From positions 16,868,058-16,932,057 of the forward strand of contig OW028575.1 in assembly GCA_932294295.1 (NCBI GenBank): a stretch of 64,000 nt of DNA, written 5' to 3'. Within the stretch, counting starts at the first letter, position 1. Every line of letters begins with the position of its first letter. The DNA is from Alitta virens. Lineage: Eukaryota; Annelida; Polychaeta; Phyllodocida; Nereididae. Below are positions 1 through 11,600 of this stretch, piece by piece. The notes beneath the pieces were generated by a model. That model worked only from the letters and a program-made list of their open reading frames with translations, searched no databases and had not been told where the DNA came from. A program made the translations under genes and the position numbers.

Positions 1-895
1 ATGTGGGGATTGTTTGCTGCCCCAGCTTGGAGCCTACAGACACTTGGTTAAAATCACTGGACATTCTCGAATTTCTTGCTGAAATTTGGAGACTAGAAGA
101 TGAGGAATTTTTGCAGAAAATCTTGGTCAGTAGGCTGTTTGTATTAATTACACTACGGGAATGAAACTAATTCACTTTCAGGTCTGTCATTGTCCATTTT
201 TTACAGGCTCATACTTTGTAAAATATGATACATAATTGTGATGTATGACCAAAAAAGCTATATACGTTGTTTTATAATATCACTATCAGGATATCTACAG
301 CTTCTACAGTTCCAAGTGAAAATGTCCTATTGTCGTAATGCTTTTATTAGTGAGGTTACAGTACTGGGTAAAAATCTTGAGCCACCCCTTCTACAGTACT
401 GTATTTATAATTCTTAACACACAGATAGGAGAGAATGGGGTGTCAGGTAATTAATTGATGACCCAGAAAAAACACACACACAAAAAAAACCACAACTTTT
501 CATGATTGAACCTCTATAACATTCATGATGGTAACAGTCTTCTAAATGCAATTAAAGACTGTGAACACTTTTAAATCTAGCCTTATCTTATTGACACATT
601 TTCAATTCCAAATGTTATTACCTCAACCATAGTTTTCCTTTTTTGTCTATTTAACTTAAATATAGGTATTTTTTTTACATATTTTAACGTGGATCTGAAT
701 ATTTTTTCCTCATGAGAATGCCCTATGTCAGTATATGATATAAACAAAATAATTTAAAGTTTGAAAATTTGATATATTCTCATATTGCACTTGCAAGGTC
801 TCTCTCTCAGACATTTAGACAGTGAAGCCAAAGGAGTTCAGTGCTATGATTTACCACTAATGGTCTCCATTTGAAAATTTTACACAAATGTCAAA
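1..895. other. AT-rich stretch, no gene seen
   Basis: I see no coding region, RNA gene or clear element here. TRAF7 runs leftward on the minus strand and still lacks its last two WD40 blades, so this is most likely TRAF7 intron. Confidence 0.4.
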
Positions 896-1250
896 ATACA
901 TATGTGGCGCGCCACGGGAAAAGGGGGCTTACGGGTGGTGACGTCATAACTGCGAAACTGGCGGGAAAATGCAAGTAAGCCACGCATGCGTAATAAATGA
1001 TTGTCACAAGGAAATCCTGCCAAAACTTTTTTAACTTGCGCTTTTGTAGTTTTGGGAGTACAGCTATAAATGGCACACCATTAGAACCGCGATACAAAAG
1101 CGCAACTTACAAACCAAATTTGGTGAAGATCGGACTAGTAGAAGCCGAGAAAAATGTGATTATTGTACAAATTCAGGCCTAGCAAAATCTGTGATATTTT
1201 GACGTCGTACAAATCGTCCATGATCACACAATTCGTCTACTTAAGATAAA
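896..1250. other. GC-richer patch with a CRE-like site
   Basis: This patch is locally richer in GC, with GGCGCGCC near 905 and a perfect TGACGTCA palindrome at 939-946. No gene start can be tied to it. It may be part of an old transposon, because similar TGACGTCA sites sit in the repeats near 36.8 and 38.5 kb. Confidence 0.3.
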
Positions 1251-1709
1251 ACAAACTTGACGGCTGTTGTTTTTTTAAAGAAATGGAGCTTGTTTTCGTT
1301 TTATTTTGATCTAGAATTGTTACAATATAATAAATCCACTATATTAGTGCTACTTAAGACAGTTAAATTTAAGTCGGTCGCACGAGAAAAACGGGCACAC
1401 ACATCTATCTATTTTTTATCTAGGCCTAATAGTTTTTATTTATTAGGAGTTAAAAATGCTGTTCCATTCAATGGCCAAGCCCTCTGTAGTGAAGTGCACT
1501 CAGTGACCCCAGCCAATTAGGACATAGGTCAGAAAGTTCATTAGATATATCTTGATTGCAAAAATGTATTGTGTTGTATTTCAGCAACTAAAAGTGCGAG
1601 AAAGATGGGGTTTTCAAATTAAGCACATGAAATTACATGTTCTACCAAAAGGTGACAATCTTGTATATGTACATGTATTTGTACTTTTGCTCTGTAAATT
1701 CAATAAGCA

Positions 1710-1856
1710 TTTACATAGCTAGATAGACAGATAGATAATAGATAGATAGATTGATGGGTATTGATTGACCAGTTGATATAACATCTACATGTGTGATTGA
1801 TTGATTGATTATTGACCAATTGATATACCATATGTGTGATTGATTGATTGATTTGT
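1710..1856. repeat. GATA and TGAT microsatellites
   Basis: Runs of a GATA/GACA motif (about 1715-1752) are followed by two TGAT runs (about 1793-1812 and 1836-1853). Two copies of a short ATGTGTGATTGATTGATTG segment lie inside, so this is a compound microsatellite with a local duplication. Confidence 0.8.
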
Positions 1857-1949
1857 TCATTGCAGTTTACTGCAAGGACTATTTTTCATTGCAAGGAACA
1901 GAATTTTTAAATGCAGAACTACCCAAATAGAATTTGTGCAAATGTTTCT

Positions 1950-1981
1950 CGTGCGCACGAGTTAATTAACTCGTGTGCACG
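1950..1981. repeat. 32-bp near-perfect palindrome
   Basis: The sequence CGTGCGCACGAGTTAATTAA reads into its own complement, centred on TTAATTAA, with no spacer and one mismatched pair. It would extrude as a cruciform or form a hairpin. Function unknown. Confidence 0.75.
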
Positions 1982-3236
1982 GGAAAAAAAATACTTTTCG
2001 TAAATTAACTTGCGCGCACCGGAAAATTTTATTTTTTTCCACCATGTCCTCTTAGGGGCTCCGTAAATTTTAAAAACATTCATGTATATATACACTTAAT
2101 TCTTCAAAAATGTGTGATATCAGTGCAAACAGAAGAATACCAGGGGTTATGAAATGTAGCAAACAACACAAGTTCAGCAATTTTTGCATAATTGCCACAA
2201 TTATAAAAAAGAAAGGGAAATATATGTCAAAATGAAGCTTTGAAATTGAAAGTATTACGATGTAGACATTTTAAAAGACAAATAATATGTGTTTAGGTAC
2301 ACTAGTAGGTGAGACCCAGTTTATACAGGTTTTAGAAAACATGAATTTTTCACATTTTCCCTCATTAAAAATATTCTATAGTATTTTTGGCCACAAAGCA
2401 TGTAGGTGCAATAGTATCAGAGTTATGCTTGGAAAAGCAAAAAAATTGTAAAAATGTTTTCCCAAATCCTTAAAACATAGTTTAGACATGTCAATGAGAC
2501 TATGAAAAGTCAAAACTTGGCCATAAAAACTAATAAGATGCCAAATTATATCAATGTATATACAATAGTGGTGGAGTTCTGCTTCGGAAATTAAGTGTGA
2601 CAAACCCACCTGCACACACACTACACTGTAACTTTTTAATGGAGTATATATACAGAAAGTCAACAGTGTGAAGCATGGAACAGCTTGGCAATGTTATTAC
2701 AAGATCTACAAATAAAGAAATTAATCAAGTTCAGTACATCTACAATTGGTCTGCATTTCTATGCAGGTACTTCAAACCTCTGCCTGGGATAATAAAGCTA
2801 AAATATGGAAAAAAGTTTAGGTGGTCAGTGTGATAATTTAAAATTATTGGATGTTTTCTATTCTTGTTTTTTTTACCCACTCTTTCCGACTCATATCCAG
2901 CCTAATAACTTAATTGCAGTGCTATAACTATAAAAGAAGGTGATGTTATTGCATGCATTGCAATTTCAGGAACATATTGAGACCGTTTTTTATTAGAAAC
3001 TAAAAAGAGAACAATAATTTTAGGGGATCCGAAGAAAAAGCACCGCGCTTGTTTTCTAGAAAAACTGACCTTTTTATGATGTCCCCAATTTATCCGAAAT
3101 AATACTCAGAGCATCATTTGCTCAGAAAAGATATTGACCAGCAAAGCCATATACTTAAAGTAGAGCCTTTGGGTTATCATTTGGCATATATTTGGCATAA
3201 TTTTAGCATTAGATCTGAAATAGTGCTGTCCCTTTT

Positions 3237-4128
3237 TAGTGCCACATACAACTTTTTTTATTATTATTTGGCATTTTTGGCCACATTATTTTTTTTTGTT
3301 TTCGCTCAATTGGTTCAAGAAGGAGTTAAATGATATTGCATTTATTTGCAAATATTTGCATTTATTCGCAAATATTTTAGTTTTTTGCCACATAATTTTT
3401 TTCCGAATTTGTTTCTTTTGCTACATAATTTTTTGTTCTGCTCAATTGGTTCCAGAAGGAGTTAAATAATTTTGTGTTTATTCGCAAATGTTTGCGTTTA
3501 TTCGCAAGTGTTTGTGTTTATTCACAAATGTTTGCGAATAACAGCAAAAAGATTCAACTATACTGTAAAAAAATATATATAATAAATAATTTAAAAAAAT
3601 TTATGTAATGAAAAACACAAACACAAAAAAATTGCGTAGCAACAAATGCACACAGAAAAAAAATTATGTTGTATAAAACAAAGTGAAAAAATGTTATGTA
3701 GCGAAAAACACAAATGAAGAAAAAATCATGTAGCAAAGAACACATCGTAACGAATTATGTAGCAAAAAGTCACAAATAAAAAAAACTTTAAAATGAAATT
3801 TTTTTTTTAGCAAAAATGCGCACTGATAAAAAAACAATTATGTAGCAAAGAATGTATATTGAAAAACATTATGTGGGAAACCACACAAATAAAAAAAATT
3901 ATAATACATGTACCAAAAATGCCAAAAAAAAAAAATGTTGCAAAAACGCAAATGAAAAAACAATTGTATTATAAAAACACAAGCCAAAGAAAGTATGAAG
4001 AAAGAACGCATTAAAGGAATTATGCAGCAAAAAACGCAAATTTAAAATTATTTTTATCAAAAAACACAAATCTAAAAACAATTCTGTAAAAAAAAAACGC
4101 CAAAAAAAAAAAGAAGTGTGTGGCACTA
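3237..4128. mobile_element. Degenerate foldback element
   Basis: The left end reads TAGTGCCACATAC and the right end is its inverse (GTGTGGCACTA). The left part repeats a TTTGCTACATAATTTTTT-like unit and the right part repeats its complement, so most of the 0.9 kb forms a loose palindrome. Two direct copies of a CTCAATTGGTTC..AGGAGTTAAAT segment start near 3306 and 3440. No coding capacity and no clear target-site duplication were seen, so the ends are approximate. Confidence 0.5.
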
Positions 4129-5375
4129 GTAGGCTTCCGTAGTAAGAATATTAACCTCAGCTGGTGGCCCATGTTTGAGGCTCAATTGTGTTAAAAATGT
4201 TGCACATATAATTACGAAATTTCAGAAAAATTTAGAAAATGTCATGACAAACACAATGCCAGATTTTGGTAATTGTTGGTGAATGAGCACCCGAGATAAA
4301 AAAACAAATACGGAGGTTGTTTTTACGTCGGAAACCGGCTTTTTAACACGCCAATTTATTTTTTATTTTTTACAAAAAAGTTTTTATAATAGCAGCTTAC
4401 AATTTTAGTTGAGTATAGAACAGTTACCTCACGATCACATATCCAAATCTCGTAAGTTTTGACCAACGGATAACGAAGATATGTCATGAAATGTAATGCA
4501 TAGTTTTACAAGTGCCTGTGTGGCTCCTCATTACGTCTACAGTGGTTATATGCGCGAAAACATTAAATTTTTAAATACCACAAATGACCACTAAATATTG
4601 AGATATCTGGAAATTTTTTACATTTCCATAAACTACACATTTTAGACAATTACTTGCCATCAAAAAGTAATTTTTGAAAAATCCACCCATTAGCCCCCTT
4701 TTTACACGGTGCGTCACATATTATATATTCCTCAAAATCTATCATTAAAATGTCAAATTAGCAAAAATATTAAAATCTTATGCCTTATCCAGGTCCCAAA
4801 TATAAGCCATTTTTCACAGACAACAAAATTTAATTAATATTCCATGACTTGAAAATCTTTTTTACTTTCCCACTTTTCCTGGACTGTTGGATAACCTGCA
4901 AAATTGTGCTTGCTCTACTTGAGAGACAGTCCAATTAGCGAGCTGGCTGAAGACGAGTTTCTAATATGGCTCACTCTGATTAACAATCAGGAAGACGATA
5001 CATCCACCCAATTACCCCCCCCCCCCCCCCAGATATTTCCTCACAAATGGCACGATGAATTTGATATCACTTCGACTCAACCACCACCTACACTAAGTAA
5101 GGGGGCTCATCGTTCCCACTTTGTGCCAGGAAGTTATCAATTAACAAGTTCAAACACCTCCTACATGACACTGAGTGTCTACTTCTGAGTACTTCCCTGT
5201 AATTTGTTTCCATAGTTATCTTGCAATTAAACCATAGTTTTTACAGTTTAGTATGAGTGATAAATAATGAATGAACTTTTTTCATCTTCTATTGCATTTC
5301 TAGCACAATACAGGCACAACATTTCTTCAGATGTTTCTATAGCTAGATTATGTGAGCGAAGTCTGAATTTAGTAA
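4129..5375. other. Non-coding stretch with a poly-C run
   Basis: No gene is supported. A run of 16 C lies at 5015-5030. The 94-codon open frame across it has no recognisable domain. Confidence 0.4.
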
Positions 5376-6122
5376 TTGCTATTTTATGTTGTTAATTTTT
5401 TACTTTGTTTATGTATGTTTCTTCACTATGAGACAGGCAGGTTTCCTCTTATGGTTAGACAAAAGATAAACATGATTAAGTACTGGGGAAGACTAATGAC
5501 ACTGCCATCCTATGACATCCTACATAAATGCCTCAAAATTCAAGAATTTCTACACCTGAAGGGTCAGAGCAACTGGTACAATAAAACAATACATATCATA
5601 AATGAATGTAATATAAATAGCTGGGAATCAAAGGAGCCAGACACTCTGGTCACTGAAATCAAACTTAAACTGTATGAAATTGAACAATCAAGAATCCTTA
5701 GGGAGATTAATGACTCTGAGAAGCACCCAAAACTAAGAACATATAAATTATTTAAAACTACTTATTGCTTTGAACCTTATCTAAATCTTAACCTCCCCAA
5801 GAGAACATATAATAACATAGCGAGATTTAAACTTAGCTCACATAACCTCAAAATTGAAACAGGAAGACACGAGACCCCCAAAATACCATTAGAAGAAAGA
5901 AAATGTAATAAATGTGATAGTAATGATGTAGAAGATGAACTACATTGCCTCTTAATCTGTAACAATCATGCAGGACCAAGAAATCAATTAATCCTAAAAG
6001 CAACTAGCCTGATACCAAATTTCCATAACTTGGATAAAACACAACAATTTAAATCATTGATGTCAAATAAAGAACCTGAAATGATATATGCTCTTGGTAA
6101 TTTCCTAAATAAAGTAATGTAG
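5376..6122 (+). pseudogene. LINE polymerase C-terminal domain
   Basis: The open frame starts upstream of the conserved ETGRFPL..RQKINMIKYW segment found after the reverse transcriptase of many animal LINEs. It ends in a cysteine/histidine knuckle, CNKCDSNDVEDELHCLLIC (C-x2-C, then H-x4-C), followed by a terminal helix. The RT catalytic core (FADD/YADD) is absent. Over about 220 codons the frame has no stop, so the insertion is fairly young. The first methionine is in flanking sequence and is not a true start. The clade (L2/CR1-like or Daphne-like) was judged from memory of family motifs. Confidence 0.7.
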
Positions 6123-6625
6123 ACTTAAATTTCCACTGGGCTCCTCTGACATGCCACTTCCTTGACAACTGCCATCATAAATTAGATGAGTCAAAATGCC
6201 AGGGTCAGCGCAATGTTGCCTGGTATTTTTCTCTCCCATATTTCATATGAAACCTATATGTAAACTGCAAAGTTTAATTTGTATTGTGATATTATTATCA
6301 GTATTTTGTATATAATTATGAAAATTTTAATCTTATTTTATGTTGTGATCAGTATTTTTGTTAAATGCTTCACTGGTTGATATGTGATTTATGTTTTATG
6401 TAAATCTTACTCTATGTTTTATGTAAATCCTACTGTAAGGATATTATTACCTTGAATTTTTAGCTATATTTAGCATATTATGATTTATGTATAAAATAAT
6501 GAGAACCTGTATAGCATATTTCTGTAGACCGGTGTAGCTTTAGTTAGATTTAGTGAGTAGAGCTGTAGTTATATGTGACAAATGAATCTTTTCTGATATG
6601 AATCAATGTCAATAAAAGCCATATA
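5376..6625 (+). mobile_element. LINE 3' fragment, 5'-truncated
   Basis: This is the 3' part of a non-LTR retrotransposon on the plus strand: the end of the polymerase frame to 6122, then an AT-rich 3' UTR ending near an AATAAA at about 6612. The 5' reverse transcriptase is missing, as in a 5'-truncated insertion. A related fragment lies inverted at 6938-7500. Confidence 0.7.
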
Positions 6626-6937
6626 TATACTATACTCAGCCTTAAATAGTTTCTATGTTCTGAGTTTTGGGGTTCTTTCCATATCTTTATTTAGATCTTG
6701 TTATTTATATATAAATGTATTTTACTAATTTTTAATTTTTATTTTATTATTATAATTTTTTTAAATAGGAGTTTTAGGGGGCATCCACGTCAGCATTTTT
6801 TAAAATAAGAACTTAGTGGATATTTTATTGGATGTCTCCTGACCAAAGGTAAAGAGATTGTATGTATTTTGACTTTATTTTATTTTATTTATTTACTGCT
6901 TATTGTTGTTCCTTGTAATTTGCTGCTTTTGTTTGTT
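6626..6937. other. AT-rich spacer between two LINE fragments
   Basis: Mostly A/T runs with no gene. Confidence 0.4.
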
Positions 6938-7500
6938 TTATTTAATTTGATCAAATAAATTCTCTCTCTCTCTCTCATGCACAGGTGCTATTGTCTGAGT
7001 CACATAGTTTTTGTGTTTGTGTTCTTTGAATGTGCTTCTGAAATTGTGTCCTAAATTTTGGTTATTCCATACCTCTCCTAAGACTACCTCGTTTAGGTTG
7101 TTCTTAATGTGACTGCACCAATTTGTTTGTCCCCAATTACGCCATTCTAGGAGAGAGTAACAAGCTTGTTTTACAGTATTAGTGTCATCTTGTCTAAAGT
7201 TTTTAATCCAATAATTAATCATGCTGCACTTAAGTTTGAGATATATTGGAAACCTGCCAGTTTCAGAGAATAGAGTTGCAGTCGTGGTACATTATTTTAC
7301 TTTGAATATGTTTTTAATGTATGAGAGTTGTACATTTTCTATTTCTACAATTGGGTTGTTGTTGAACCAGATGTCGGATGCATACTCTGATATGAGGCTT
7401 ACTTGAGCATCAAACAATTTTGAAGCTAGTTTAGGCAGGAGAAGTCCTACAACAGTTTTAACATAGGAGTTTAGAGAGAACATGGTCTTTGGTTGCTATT
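6938..7500 (-). pseudogene. LINE polymerase C-terminal fragment, inverted
   Basis: On the minus strand one frame (7483-7292) reads KLFDAQVSLISEYASDIW followed by ENVQLSYIKN, the usual segment after a LINE reverse transcriptase. After a frame change the second piece (7222-6938) gives MINYWIKNF and a basic C-terminus. The ETGRFP motif sits at the junction between the two frames. A (TC)n run at about 6960-6975 falls within the last codons. It is of the same LINE type as 5376-6122 but opposite in orientation and frameshifted, so older or separately inserted. Confidence 0.65.
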
Positions 7501-8527
7501 CTCACTGAATATGTTTCTCCTACTAGAGATTCATCTTCCTAAAGCAATGGCCTATTCCTCTGACCGGCAGCAAGCTGCGCAGGGTAAGTGGCTTGCCCTG
7601 GGAAGATGCTAGAGATCATGATTCTTAGATATTTATACTCCTCTGTGTCACGGTCCCAGCTTAGACATTGTTTATAGATATTTTGTTTGCTGTAAAGATT
7701 AGTGTGTAGCCTTGATTAAGGCTGCAACAGGTCATATCAGCCTGCTTATTGGACCATGACAGCCTAGTTTCAATTAGGTCAGCTTAACTGGTTGTGTCTG
7801 GTATTTGTTTTTTCCTTTGAGCTGTTGAGTTTACATGGGTTGAATCTTTGAAGAGTTGTAACATCATGTAAGTGTTTTTCCTATAACTATTTTGTATGGG
7901 AGCAAGTGTATCTTATCAGTGGTAAGATTTGTATCTATTCTATATATATTATAAATCAGTAATTTACAATATAAGCCATAATTCATGTGTTAGAAAATTG
8001 TAATGCTGAACCATGTGACTGGCCATGTGTTAGCTTTGATGAATTGCCATTGAATTGCCTTCAAATTATAAAGTAGAATATAAAGTAGAATAATGGATGT
8101 GTATTATAGATAATGTAGACATTATATATTGGAAATATATATTTAGGTTTATTTGAATATTTTGTTTCTTTATAGCCCTATATTTTGTTGAATGAGAATC
8201 TGATCTGGATGGTACTGCCACCTTGTGGAAAGTGTACTTCTGTCTTGCTGGATATGGAAATGACTCTTTTTATTTTCTTTTAATTTTTTGACTGTAAATA
8301 AATGGTTAAAATCTATTTAACTTGAATTGTCAATTAACCCCAACCCAATAGCAACTGACACTCTGCAGTGCATATATTTTATAAACCAAATTTGAAAGTT
8401 TTAGTGTGGTTTCATTTTGCAGACCTGCACTGTCAGAGATTAATGCAATATAATCAACGTATAGGATTTAAAAAATAAAGTTTGGTATTTGAAACAGATT
8501 TTGCCTGAAATCCACACGTTTACTTAC
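7501..8527. other. Non-coding, probable TRAF7 intron
   Basis: No exon of TRAF7 or any other gene could be found on either strand. The missing TRAF7 blades were searched for by eye and not seen. Confidence 0.4.
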
Positions 8528-8647
8528 ATGAATACGATTCTCAAATGTGCCGCACAGAATGTAATGATCGGTTATAGCAATGGAATAAACACTTCCACCG
8601 GATGTGTTGAGGTTCTGAACGCATTCAAGTGAATCGAGGTCCCACAC
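8528..8647 (-). CDS. TRAF7: TRAF7 WD40 blade 5 (exon 17)
   Basis: A 120-nt phase-0 exon starts [13 protein letters not shown] and ends CGTFENRIH, with a ttgcag acceptor and a GTAAGTA donor. The 4.4-kb intron before it holds the composite repeat with its nested MITE. At least two more blades are expected downstream. Confidence 0.9.
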
Positions 8648-11600
8648 CTGCAATAAATAAAGTACAAATATATAAATATACAAGATACATGGAGTCTTAT
8701 CACAGCAGGGTGAATGCAGATTCTTTAAATTGTCCTTATCAAGACAATTCTACAATATAGCACCTCTTGCAGAAATCTCATCAAGGAACCTATTGTTCAA
8801 AACAAATTCTGAATAAATGAGTTTTTAATTTCCTCTTAAGATTATCAAAATACAAGACCAGGTGACTGGAAAAACCTAGAAATTACCAAACATAAAATTT
8901 TCCACAGCATTGCTTTATTGAAAAACTGCACAGCAAATACACAAACATCTATATTTTAAATCTGAGATGTCAACTCTTCTACCTCATCAAATACTAGAAT
9001 AAATTCATACCATTCTTCTTGGTCTGAATTGATGAAGACCTACTTTAACAAACACTCAATTTTCAAGAGTCTCATTAAGGCATTGAATAAGAGAGCTAGA
9101 TCTATCTCACATGTTTTAAATGCCATTTGTTTAATACATGGGTCACACATTCTGCCCACTGCAAATTGCACCTATGACCTTGGCAGGCCGATCTAGAGTC
9201 TTTCTCAACACCATTGGGAATATTCAGCCTTGAACATGGAATTAACTGCAAAGGGCTTAAAAGCTCACACCAGTGACTGTAGTTGCAGATCAACAAGCAG
9301 CTGGGTGGTTGTACAAGATCCGCTCAACTCTTTCATGCCACGGTGGATGTTTGAACCTGTTACTTCAGGGCTAACTATTGAGTCAATGTCATATCAAACT
9401 TTTGCGACACATCTATCAGGAATATATTTAAATGTGTTCTAAGTGCAGCAGTTTTCTGCAATGGAGTCCTCTTTCTGCTATGATAAAAATTGAAATATAA
9501 TGTGTTGCAAGCATTTATGACTCTTCATACCGTGAAATGAGAAACAACTTATAGGCTACCCATTGACAATGCCCATCACAGCATGTCTGCTCATCACCAT
9601 AGTTTTGTCATGATTTTAATAAGTGAATTCAAGCGTTGAAATACAATGATCTACATCTAATTTACGGTTTAATGGAATTTATTATCTTCACACAGCAGCA
9701 CATGCCAATCTTCAAACAAATGCCCTCTCCCCAAAAAAGACACAAAAGTAGAAGGCACTCAGAGAGTGCAAACCTCCAAAGAAGTTGACCCGATGTCACT
9801 GTAAGGCCACGATCTAGTCGGCCCAATGTTGGCCCAATATCAGCTCACTGTCTGGCACAATGGGTCTGAAGCTTAGTCTTACTGCTCACTCACTGTATGG
9901 TCGTCACAATGTTAGCCGACTGTTGACCCGTTATACAGTTGGCTCAATGTCAGATCTAGGGCTGTACACCTTTATCTTTAAAACGTTACGATACATATCA
10001 CGATACAGTAAAACCGATACGTATCATGATACGTATCGTTAAATTTTATCAATTAGTAATGTAGTACATATATATAAAAGTATATTATAAACCTAAAATA
10101 ATCAAAAGATACTATTAAATTTAATGAACAAATCTTTATTGAATAACTGCAAACTATTAATTGTATTAAGAATCGCTGATATTTTTCTTCACAAACACTG
10201 AAACAGCCGTTCTGCATACCGTTCAAGTGTATCGTTAGTAATAACGGTTATCAATACCCGTATCGTTAACCTTGTACCGGTACAAACGGTATATCGAGTA
10301 CCGGTGTACAGCCCTAGTCAGATCCATAGTGACATAGGATTTTTAAGGTAAGATACAGTAACTTCTTTCTTTGGCACGATACCATTCAAATTACATTTGG
10401 CCAACAGCAGGTCAGCCCATTCAGATAGGCACACTGTTGGCCAAATGACATATCAGCACACAGTCGGCTTAATGTTGGCCTAATGTTGGCCCAGTGTCAG
10501 TTCAGCCCAATTTGGCCAACAGCACAGTACAATTAGCCTACCGCTGGCTGAATGACATGTCAGTCCAAAGTCGACCTATGTAATGTTGGCCCAATGTCAC
10601 CCCTTGGGTTAGGCATTATCCATCTGGCCACTAAATTTTATCCAATCCATTGACATCTGTTTTGAGAAATCCTACTAAAAATCCAAATAAGTGTATAAAA
10701 TCTTCAAGAAATAATAAATAAAACTAACAACATAACTTTGACGGAGTTAAAAAAATTTTTTTTATCTAGAACAAAGTTGGATCATTTACCCCATTTTTTG
10801 ATAAAAATCGACATGAGGATTATTAATGCATATCTAAAATTACCAGGTTTTCATCATTACAATTTATTCATATTGCAAAAAAGCTAAATATTTCAGGATT
10901 TCTAAATGTGGTACAGTAGTATACGGCCACCTGGGGAAATTCTTCAGTAAATGCCAATTATTTTTGGGCAAATATGTCTCTCTCATTACTTTATGCACTA
11001 GAATAGCCAAACAATTCCCAAGAAACACATGCGCAGAATAATCTCAAAATAAGGATTTAGTTATTGGACAGGGAAAGGTGAGCCACATGTCACAAGTAAT
11101 AGGCTTATTAAAAAGCCTCGTGTGGCGGCTATTGACAAATTAGGGCGAGCATATCTAATATGATCCCAGTCGTCGTTGTGAGTCAAATTACTCCTGTAAA
11201 AAGTTCTTGGTGCTTATGTGTGGTAAATAACAGCCAAGGACTACCAACGCAGCGAGCTATAATAGTTGAATTCAACAAATACAATTTCCATCTGTGTACC
11301 AATAAGACAAATGAATGAATGGTAATAACAATAATGAACAGGTTGCTGTCTGGCTTTATAACAATTATAAATTGTTCAAATATTTCTGTAACATTACCAT
11401 CAATCAGATTGCATCAAGATGCGACTTAATTTCGACCAACACAGGAAGCAGGCTTCAAGCCAATAAACACCATTGCCATGCAAGCCAGTCAGACAGACCA
11501 ATCAGCCACAAAAACCCCTATTAATGGTCAAAGTGAATAATAAAACCGATTCGATCATCATCTTAAGACAACCTAACCAATACGACCAGTACATTGTGCA

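Larger units (their letters stand above)
1251..3236. other. Non-coding AT-rich stretch with simple repeats
   Basis: No gene is supported. It holds a microsatellite (1710-1856) and a palindrome (1950-1981), listed separately. The short open frames have no recognisable domain and no splice support. Confidence 0.4.

Noticed and set aside
1..8527. Remaining TRAF7 WD40 exons
   Set aside because: Looked for V-W-initiated, CAG-preceded minus-strand exons; none convincing, so they are assumed to lie off the window.
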